Source of the DNA: Lycorma delicatula
Lineage: Eukaryota; Arthropoda; Insecta; Hemiptera; Fulgoridae
Assembly: GCF_047948215.1 (NCBI RefSeq)
Contig: NC_134464.1
Span: forward strand, 32,301,020-32,365,019
Direction: 5' to 3'
DNA length: 64,000 bases
The notes beneath the pieces were generated by a model. The model was given only the letters and a program-made list of their open reading frames with translations. It was not told the DNA's origin and ran no database searches. This document shows positions 55,737 to 64,000 of this stretch, in pieces. Every line of letters begins with the position of its first letter. The first letter of the stretch is position 1. Both the position numbers and the translations under genes were made by a program.

Positions 55737-56510
55737 GATTTCTTTTAATAGGTTGCCTATTATTGAAATAGTGTACAATTAAATACAACAAAAAATCATA
55801 GAAAAAGCTAAAATCGAATGTTATAAATGTTAATCTACACGAAAAATTCGATAAAAATATGACTTATTTATCTAACACTGAATACCTTGGTGAGACGAGA
55901 AAGTTTGGAAATGAAAGTTAGGTGAATTTACGGTAGAATACCATGACTATACTGAAGAAAATTATAATAAAACCGAAAATAATACAGCGAAAGTTTATTC
56001 GTAACTAAAACAATGGAAACAGGGAAATACAACTGCCAAAAGTAATATCAATGATCCTGAACTAATGATTTCGTATTAAAATAGCTCTGATGTACGTCAA
56101 GCAACATGAAAAGGACACGCCCAACAAACGACGCTGTGTTTTATAAAGAGGTGTAGAGACGTTATGGCTGGTTCCAACATATCCGTTCATTGACAGAAGG
56201 ATTTGACTAATTCCATTTTTAAACACTGATATGTTAACATGGAATAACTACGAATTGTAATTAAATAAATATATATATATATAATCTTTTAACTTAAACT
56301 GTAATATGTAATATTAATTTAACGTAATCAAATATACAAATACATTAAGTAAAGATATTTAAATAAAAAATAAATCAATAAAAGTGAAAATTTTGTCGGT
56401 ACCAAATTTCAGCACCGTTACATTAATAATTTGATTTGTGAATACAAGTTATGAAGTTATGTCATCAATTTACATACGGTATTTGGTATTGTAGATAAAG
56501 CCCGTTTTCA
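55737..56510. other. AT-rich stretch without gene
   Basis: I see nothing coding or repetitive apart from an ATATAT run at 56268-56282. Confidence 0.5.
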
Positions 56511-56514
56511 GTTA

Positions 56515-56960
56515 ATAATATGTCCGTTCGAATTAATCTTATGCCAGATTATAGAATCGGATTAAAGGATAAAATTCTTATTAAAAATGATATTATTTCT
56601 CTTGCCCATAAAGTAAAATTTCTGGGTGTTTTTTTAGATGACAAATTCTCACAAGATTTATTTCGTTTATAACAAAGTCAAACTTTATGGTTACATATAT
56701 TCCCATCTAAAGTATAAAGTCGTCTGTTGGGGCTCCTACAAAGGGCAAAACGAGTTTTTCAGATACAAAAATGGGCTATTAGAGATCATTATCCGACGGA
56801 TATATGGATAAATTATAAACCGATATTTAGAAAATTAAATATATTTATTTTCCCTTGTGTTTTTGTATTTATAAATGTACAATCTTTGGTAAAAAATATC
56901 CACTAATTTAATAAAGAAATAATAAAAATAACAATATGGACTCCTACCAAACCAGACAAC
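56515..56960 (+). pseudogene. LINE-E-type ORF2 C-terminal fragment
   Basis: NDIISLAHKVKFLGVFLDDK near 56585-56645 is the conserved KFLGVxxD segment after RT motif C in CR1/Jockey-like LINEs. YSHLKYKVVCWGS near 56698-56735 matches the Y-GxxVWG block, and in another frame QIQKWAIRDH then PIFRKLNIFIFPCVFVF matches the QKRAIRxI and LFKxLxILTxxxLY blocks. Stops and shifts show it is dead. It could be the downstream part of the type seen at 16750-17140. Confidence 0.7.
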
Positions 56961-57703
56961 GGAACTATTTACGAAACTCAATATAATACTTAAAACTTAT
57001 TTTATTTTTTATTTTTTTTATATTTTCCTTTTATTTGCCGTTTTTATTAAATTACCGAACCATTTGAAAAAATTTCCCACCCACTTTATGTAAAATACTA
57101 CTAAATGATTATTTTTTATAGAAACAATATTCCTCGCCGACGAATCTTTAAATAATTCTTATTAAAGAAAAATCATAAAAACCCTGATTTATCTGCATCC
57201 CATAAAAATTGTATATAAATATGTGGTTTAATGGAAAAACATTTTTCATTAATACCTTCTGAATTATTTTTTATATTTAATGTGCTCAACGTTATTTGAA
57301 TATGTTTATATTTAAGTAATTAATTCGAATTTTTCGACGTGATTTATATATTATGTAATGATCAGAATAAAAAATTTTTATGACCACAATTTAGCTTGTA
57401 ATTATACATTTATTATATATGATTTAGCTTGTAATTATTCCATTCGATGTTTTTCTTCAAACTGAGGGTCCTTTATTATTTTTTCACTCCTTTATAATCA
57501 CTCCTGTTTTCTACAACTTAAAGTTTTGATATTCTCCTTTTCCATGTCTTCCTTAACTTTTTTAATCCAGTTAGTAGTAGTTTTTAAAATAATCCTCTAG
57601 CTTCTTCGCTAATGGATCTCAAATAATCTTTTTAATATAATTGAAACCTGCCAATATTTTCAGGAGAGAAGGCGATTGTATTTTTTTGCAAACAAAATAT
57701 TAT
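56961..57703. other. AT-rich stretch without gene
   Basis: No gene or repeat is recognised. Confidence 0.55.
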
Positions 57704-58975
57704 ATTTTTTGTCTTCAGTCATTTGACTAATTTAATGCAGCTCTCCAAGATTTCCTATCTAGTGCTAGTCGTTTCATTTCAGTATACTCCCTACATCCTA
57801 CATTCCTAACAATTTGTTTTACGCATTCCAAACGTTACCTGCATGAACAATTTTTTCCTTCTACCTGTCCCTCCGATATTAAAGCGACTATTTCAGGATG
57901 CCTTAATATGTGGCCTATAAGTCTGTGTCTTCTTTTAGCTATATTTTTCCAAATGCTTCTTTCTCCATTAATTTGCCGTAACACCTCATCATCTGTCACT
58001 TTTTCCACCCATCTGATTTTTAACACTCTCCTATAGTACCACATTTCAAAAGCTTCTAATCTTTTCTTCTCAGGTACTCCGATCGTCCAAGTTTCACTTC
58101 CATATAAAGCGACGCTCCAAACATATACTTCAAAAAATATTTTCCTGACATTTAAATTAATTTTTGATGTAAACAAATTATATTTCTTACTGAAGGCTCG
58201 TTTTGCCTGTCCTATTCGGCATTTTATATTGCTCCTGCTTCGTCCATCTTTAGTAATTCTACTTCCGAAATAACAAAATTCTTCTACCTCCATAATCTTT
58301 TCTCCTCCTATTTTTACATTCAGTGGTCCATCTTCGTTATTTCTACTACATTTCATTACTTTCGTTTTGTTCTTGTTTATTTTCATGCGGTAGTCTTGTG
58401 TAGGATTTCATCCATGCCGTTCGTTGTTTCTTCTAAATCCTTTTTACTCTCAGCTAGAATTACTATATCATCAGCAAATTGTAGCATCTTTATCTTTTCA
58501 CCTTGTGCTGTTACTCCGAATCTAAAAATTGTTCTTGAACATCATTAACTGCTAGTTCTATGTAAAGATTAAAAAGTAACGGAGATAGGGAACATCCTTG
58601 TCGGACTCCCTTCTTATTACGGGTTCTGTTATTCAATTATTACTGTTGCTGTTTGGTTCCTGTAAATGTTAGCAATTGTTCTTCTATCTCTGTATTTGAA
58701 CTCTATTTTTTTTAAAATTCTGAATATTTTATTCCAGTCTACGTTATCGAATGCCTTTTCTAGTTCTATAAATGTCAAGTATGTTGGTTTGTTTTTCTTT
58801 AATCTTCCTCCTACTATTAATCTGAGGCCTAGAATGTCTTCCCTTGTCCCTATACTTTTCCTGAAACCAAATTAGTCTTCTCCTAACACTTCTTCCACTC
58901 TCCTCTCAATTCTTCTGTATAGAATTTTAGTTAAGATTTTTTATGCATGACTAGTTAAACTAATTGTTCTGTAGA
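57704..58975 (-). pseudogene. LINE-A ORF2 relic including RT motif A to the 3' end
   Basis: This copy extends further 5' than the one at 13 kb. From 58975: RRIERRVEEVLGED, FGFRKSIGTREDILGLRLIV, FIELEKAFDNVDW (motif A), RQGCSLSPLLFNLYIELA (motif B region) and a shifted FADDIVILAE. A 183-codon frame from 58386 follows (KTKVMKCSR, EEFCYFGSRITKDG, NLFTSKINLN, WSVALYGSETWTIG, GHILRHPEIVALI). The 3' end is the family terminus GAAGAC plus an A-run (plus-strand TTTTTTGTCTTC at 57705-57716). It encodes the polymerase palm and thumb of a non-LTR retrotransposon and is inactive because of frameshifts. Confidence 0.85.
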
Positions 58976-60364
58976 GAAATATTTTAAATTATATTAATAA
59001 AACACACTGGTAAACTCAGACCCCAGGATTATAAATATAAAATGTAATTGCGTTAAATAGTAAGGCTTGAATAGACTCAACGCACGTTTACCCACAGATG
59101 CATTAAACGTATTATCAAATTAAATTATCTAAATAATTTTATGTCGTCTTTATATTAATTTCCCCACTTACAACTTTATTTTTTCCTTAATGTCCGGATA
59201 AACTATACATAATTATCTTTTACTGCTAAAATTAAATTTTTTCGAAAACTTATTAACGTTATATAGAAACGAGACAAACTATACAACGAGATTAACCACA
59301 AACATGCAAATTTTAAACAGAGAATATAAAAACAAAATCAATATGAAATTTACAAATAATAAAAATTTGGCAAAACAATATTTTTAACGAACAAAAAAAA
59401 ACGTAATTAGAATATAAAAAGTTCTTCCGAGACTTTTATAACCTATTATACTTATAGAAATAATGCAAACCTTCATATAAAACATATGTTTTAAAATGTT
59501 TCATTTCCAAGTTACAGAGAGTGAAAGATTTTTCTCGGATTCAGCAAACCCGTTGAAGTGAGGTCGAACTGACATTTTTAGGACGCTAATTAAGGGGCCA
59601 GAATTAGTGATTTCTTAAGGTTTCGACTTGAAAAATCGACGTCTCAGTACCGTATGTGCAGTATTTTTGAAAAATCACTGGTAGTTTCTTTTCGGTAAAA
59701 ATCTCTTCGGTAGTTTTCATGGTTACCGGGAACGAACGAAAAAGAAGTTTTTTTTTTATATAGTAGTGAGATAAGATTATTAGATTACATACTAAAGGAA
59801 TTTATCTATTAACATTTAATGAAGGTAACTTTAGAGCTGGGAACTGGTAATTTCAAAGAAAAATTAATTATTTTGAATTAGCTCCTCCAAAAGATCTTTT
59901 TTAGAAGCATTCCATTTTTTAAAACTGATTTTATTTTCTATTTAATAATTTTATGAACGAGTATTTCGTTAACGCAGTTTCATAATGCTTACTACAGACG
60001 TAAATTCATCTTTTATTAATTATTCTAAATAATATTTTCAAATTATCAAACTTTTTTATATGAAAAAATAATAGGATAAGAATAATTTTACGTAAAGGAA
60101 AATGTTAAATTAAAAAGAAGTAATTATAATTTTAATAACATTAAATATTGTCCTTTGATTTTTTTTAAAAATATTCTGTGAATTTAACAAAATATATACT
60201 ACCTTATAATAAGGTGTAACTTTATATAAAGTTGGGCAAACTTTTTAAAACTTATTGTTTCTTTTAAGAAATTAATCTAAAATATGAAAAAAAATTATTT
60301 CTCATTAGGTAAAAAAAAAAAATAAATAAATCGATAAGAAATTAAAAAAAAAAATTAGGTCTAA
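58976..60364. other. AT-rich stretch without gene
   Basis: No coding motif is seen. The patch at 59520-59740 is less AT-rich but has no match in this window. Confidence 0.5.
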
Positions 60365-60615
60365 GGTAAACCCAAAGGGTTGGTCTAGTGGTGAATTTGT
60401 CATCGCAAATAATTGATTTTGAAGTCGAGAGTTCTAAGGTTCAAATCCTACTAAAGGTAGTTCCTTTTATATGGATTTGGATACTAGATCGTGGATACCA
60501 GTGTTCTTTGGTGTTGGGTTTCAATTAACCATACATTTCAGGAATGGTCGACCTGCGACTTCATTTACATTCATAAGTAATACCTTATGGTGGTTCCTGA
60601 GATAAAAACAGAAAG
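60365..60615 (+). mobile_element. SINE2 copy, near full length
   Basis: AAGGGTTGGTCTAGTGGTGA (A-box region) and AAGGTTCAAATCC (B-box region) form the head, followed by GGATTTGGATACTAGATCGT, GTGTTCTTTGGTGTTGGG and a diverged tail (AGTAATACCTTATGGTGGTT). It is oriented on the plus strand. Confidence 0.82.
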
Positions 60616-61187
60616 AAAAGATCCAAGGTAAGATGACAATATTCGATTTTCTCGAAGAACAACATGAAAATTCAACGGTGTGAAGTAAAAATTGAATTGT
60701 ATAACCGACTGAAGTTATATATTTCTACATGTATATGTCAATTGGATGGTCTGGTTTTTACCGGGGCTTAATTTACAAAGGTTAATAGAAAAATATTAAT
60801 TAATTTGGCTCTTTGAAATTAATAAAGCCATCACAAACACAATTAAAGACATCAAAGACTTTTAACAAAACTATATACAAAAAAAAAAAAATATTAACAA
60901 ATAAAGTTAAAGTACGATTTTTCATTTGTAGTTTAAAAAAAATTAAAATTTCTGTACGTACCGGTGTCATATACTATCCGATAAATTTTAATTTATTCAT
61001 GAAAAAAATATTTATAAGTTTAATATAAAAGAAATTTATTTATTCCAATCACATAACTACCTTATATTCATATTAAAAAAATTATATTTATAAATATTGA
61101 ATAAGTACATAATTGAAAGAAAATGGAAGGAAAATTGAAGCTTTTATAAAACATTTAATTTTCATTTAATGAAAATTAATGAATTAA
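60616..61187. other. AT-rich stretch without gene
   Basis: Nothing coding is recognised. Confidence 0.55.
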
Positions 61188-61189
61188 TA

Positions 61190-62275
61190 GAGTGTTCAAA
61201 AAGTGATGCAATCTTATGGAAAAGTGAGCAAGATACAGTAGTAGCTGAAAGAGGCCTCTCATGCGATTTACGTAATTGAATATGATGTTGCATGATCTTA
61301 AACAAATGTTGAGGAATTGCAGCGATACATCGTTCAATTTCTCTCGGCGATTTGGGAATGGTGTGAGAATAATATTTGTAAACAGCATCGTTAAGGTATT
61401 CCCACAATAAAATTTCAGGAGGGGATAAATCAGGAGACCGAAGGAGCCACAACGCCTTCGAAATCACTTCTCTATGAAAACACTGATCCAAGAAAGTCAC
61501 TGTGTGTTGTTAGCCGCAGCATTGTCCCTGAAACCATATGTAATCTAGCCGGTCTGCAGGTACAGTGTTTACAAATTATTGCACCATCTGTACGTAGCGT
61601 TCACTGTTCACTAAGCCGTGAAAGAATGTCATGAAGATTCGCCTACGTGATATTGCACACCAAACACTCACTTTTTGTCCGTGCAGTTGATGTGAATTTT
61701 TCCGTACTCCAAATTCGTGAATTCTATGCATTCACGTATCCATCAAGGTGGAACCATGCCTCGTCAGACCAAAACCAGTCAACGAGTTCTTTCCCATCTG
61801 GCGTTACGGATCGCTGAACCACCGACAAACTGCAGGTAACACCTCGTGAACAACATGAATTCGTGGATGCATCTTTAAATACTTACGATTTACCGTGTGG
61901 ACACTACCAAAGAAGAGACCAGACTGACTAAATAGGCGTCCCACAGACTTCTTGGGACTAACAGAATATGCAACTTGAACACGTCGATCGACTTTTCTGG
62001 TATTAGCAATTTTGGTCGACCGTTTTTAGCTGCATCTTCCAGATTCCCTGTCTCTTGGAACTTATCGTACACCCGCTTGATAGAGGATTTGTTTGGTACA
62101 TCCACACAACACTTTTCTGTGAAAGCATTCTGGGTCTGGGCTAACTGGCGCATCTAATGTATTGGGAGACAATCAATATTTTCTGCTCTATCGTGTAACT
62201 TATTTTTCCTCAATTAAAGATGCAACAAAAGAACGATACATTCTCCTATAGGGCTGCGTCACTTTTAAAACACTG
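61190..62275 (-). mobile_element. Complete 1.1-kb Tc1/mariner-type element
   Basis: The left end starts GAGTGTTCAAAAAGTGATGC and the complement of the right end CAGTGTTTTAAAAGTGACGC, a TIR of about 24 bp. TA lies outside both ends (61188-61189 and 62276-62277). One transposase relic fills the interior on the minus strand. The 1,086-bp length is on the short side for a transposase-coding element of this superfamily, suggesting loss of internal sequence. Confidence 0.85.
61195..62153 (-). pseudogene. DUF4817-type Tc1/mariner transposase relic
   Basis: The start at 62153 leads through TQNAFTEKCCVDVPNKSSIK, RVYDKFQETGNLEDAAKNGR and PEKSID, the HTH and GRPK linker of the family. After a shift, TRHGST or, in the correct frame, DWFWSDEAWFHLDGYVNA holds the first catalytic Asp. 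KVSVWCAISRRRI and FFHGLVNSERYVQMVQ follow. RDNAAANNT, in another frame, holds the second Asp. LLRSPDLSPPEILLWEYL carries Glu at the third catalytic position. PREIERCIAAIPQHLF gives the C-terminal region. At least three frameshifts separate these pieces, so it is inactive. Confidence 0.83.
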
Positions 62276-62284
62276 TATTAAACT

Positions 62285-62475
62285 GATTTAACCGCATTGG
62301 TTTAGGGCAAAATTCCTTATGATAAATCAGCTGATTTCGAAGTCGAGGGTTCTCAAGTTTAATTCCCGATATTTTTATTCAGATTTGAATACTAAATCGT
62401 GAATACGATAGTCCAAGATTAATCATTTACCAGTACGGTTAGATTACACTGATAATCGCTAATGACTTTAATTGC
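62285..62475 (+). mobile_element. Diverged SINE2 copy
   Basis: ACCGCATTGGTTTAGGGC, ATCAGCTGATTTCGAAGTCG, AGGGTTCTCAAGTTTAATTC and CAGATTTGAATACTAAATCG follow SINE2 in order. The second half is strongly decayed. It lies 9 bp beyond the neighbouring DNA transposon. Confidence 0.7.
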
Positions 62476-62859
62476 TGATCCGATTATAAATAAAAAGATA
62501 TTGAAAAAATAATTAATTATTTAGTTAAATATATTTTTTTTTAAATCAACTTATTTAAGTATAATATTATCTTACTGTTAGGCCTGTGATTGGGGAATAG
62601 TATTTTTAATGGATGACAAAAAAATAAGGAAAGTTTAATTAAATACCCAAAATATTATATTTTGAATCCTTTTAAATAAAACTTAACTGAAACTCTTACG
62701 TAACTTGTAACTTAGCACCGAATTGAGGTTTCTTAAAATAATAATTTTTTGCCGCTTAGGGCGTTATAATTTATCATTTATTTACTTTTATTTCTTCAAA
62801 ATAAGTTAAAAACAATGGGAATAAATTATATATTTATGTCACCCTTTTTCTATGTATCC
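62476..62859. other. AT-rich stretch without gene
   Basis: No feature is recognised. Confidence 0.5.
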
Positions 62860-63140
62860 GGTTACATTTCCTCGTTTTTTATTCTATTTACAGTTAAATG
62901 ATTTTACAGATCGTAAATTTTGTTACTTTCTCTATATTTCAGTTCTAATTCTGTTAAAATATTAAACATTTTATTGCATTTTATACTGGCAAACGCTGTT
63001 TAAAAGCCAACAAATTTAAATTACGTAGCTTTGGATTGCTTCAATCTATCTTCCTTTTTGTATCCTTTGCTTTTCCTGAAACTGAAATAGTTTCCACGTA
63101 ATACACTTTTCTCTTCTCTTTCTACAGTTTCGTTAATTAT
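62860..63140 (-). pseudogene. LINE reverse transcriptase fragment
   Basis: From 63140 leftwards the minus strand gives NETVEREEKSVLRGNYFSFR, KSKGYKKEDRLKQSKA, then FVGF and a decayed motif A (TAFASIKCNKMF, in place of KAFDxVxWxxxF), and LTELELKYRE. This matches the LEEEQ-FGFRKG to motif A region of LINE-A-like elements, corresponding to 58930-58680. The catalytic Asp is lost. Confidence 0.6.
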
Positions 63141-64000
63141 TCTACAGTTTGAAAGCGAGGTATAATAAAAAGTAACCCGTTTCTCCGATCTAATATAATT
63201 TACATACTAATCTGTAAAGCGTATTCAGTTTTATTAAAAACTACACGATAATCTATGTAGGATATTGTACAATCTTATTATTTAGTTCTTTCAGAGCTCC
63301 GTTAAAATGTAAATCAAAATGCGTAGTCTCATTTGAAATTATTTTTATCCTAAACCAGATACATTTTTCCTTCTGCACAATATTATGATTTCCGTATTTT
63401 TTTTTTTTTTTTTTTAATATAAAATACTATTTGAATATTAATTTAAAATATAATCTGTTAAAAATATAATAGCTTCAGGGAATTAAAATGAGAGGAAAAA
63501 AAGTTTTTTGCAGCTTTATAAGTTCTGCAATCATCCTTATGTTACTTTTTAAGTTAGGATAAGTCTTGGATAACAAGCCTAAACATAAACATTATGAAGA
63601 AATTAATCAATTACCTAGCAAGTACATACATTCATATTACAAGTACATATTTAAAAAAAATATATTTTGAAAGCATAATTTGTAATTATTCCATTATCCA
63701 ATTATCACACCATGATTCACTAGGAATGCATTCTTGGGTTCGATTGACGAATTGATTCACCATAGAAGGTTGTGAAACTTGATAAAAGAAACCCATAGAT
63801 ACTAAATAACTATTTTCACATAATGGAGCGGTTCATTGAATGCAAGCAGGATCCCAGTACTCCAAATTTTCCTGATTGACTGTTAAATAACCCACTAGGT
63901 CTAACTATGCTTTGTCGAAAAAAGTAAAATTTTTCCCCAACACTCACTTTACTGGTAGAGAAATGGGTAAATCAGAATTTTTTTCTCTTAGTTATAGTAA
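63141..64000. other. AT-rich stretch, possible degraded transposase at 63690-63930
   Basis: Most of the segment is featureless. On the minus strand 63930-63690 has a long frame reading SYLVSMGFFYQVSQPSMVNQ, which faintly resembles the HTH-containing N-terminal half of Harbinger-type nucleases. There is no catalytic motif, so I do not call it. Confidence 0.35.

Noticed and set aside
63690..63930. Harbinger-type transposase
   Set aside because: Only a vague HTH-like resemblance is seen on the minus strand and no catalytic motif is present.

Overview
The window looks like a transposon-dense, AT-rich stretch of an arthropod genome. An insect is most likely, and the mix of mariners, R1-type LINEs and tRNA-derived SINEs would fit a large hemipteran-type genome, but no species can be named from this sequence. 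I find no convincing host gene, no rRNA and no functional tRNA. Every protein-like stretch I can recognise belongs to a mobile element, and nearly all are broken by stops, frameshifts or truncation. The window could be intergenic DNA or a very long intron.

Layout. 0-5 kb: a 142-bp tandem repeat, a truncated DUF4817-type Tc1/mariner transposase, a LINE tail, a foldback and an old mariner. 6.4-8.8 kb: a complete 2.4-kb Tc1/mariner-type element with TIRs, a TA duplication and a DD82E-spaced transposase. 9-16 kb: an R1/I-type LINE end joined to a LINE-A end inside one target duplication, a dispersed repeat split by a young LINE-A insertion, and a LINE-B relic. 16.7-18.8 kb: a LINE reverse transcriptase relic, a SINE1 and a second DUF4817-type transposase. 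19.7-28.5 kb: several large inverted repeats, including a 972-bp near-perfectly symmetric palindrome, mixed with SINE1 copies. 30-35.5 kb: LINE relics around a 1.3-kb mariner. 41-45.2 kb: a transposase relic and a nested stack of SINE1, SINE2, an R1-clade LINE and an unidentified 731-bp insertion. 47-52 kb: a tandem repeat, an inverted-repeat pair with hammerhead-like cores, and a complete pogo/Tigger-type element. 54.6-64 kb: the sister mariner, LINE relics, a complete 1.1-kb DUF4817-type element and SINE2 copies.

Two tRNA-derived SINE families recur. SINE1 has a tRNA-like head with a clear B box (seen on the plus strand as GGGATTCGAACCC in most copies). SINE2 has a different tRNA-like head (TGGTCTAGTGGTGAA). 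Both end in the same short 3' tail, which implies they share one LINE partner. Autonomous machinery and parasites therefore co-occur: LINEs supply reverse transcription for the SINEs, and the DNA transposons leave TA-flanked copies and short hairpin derivatives. I name LINE groups A-E only for cross-reference within this window.
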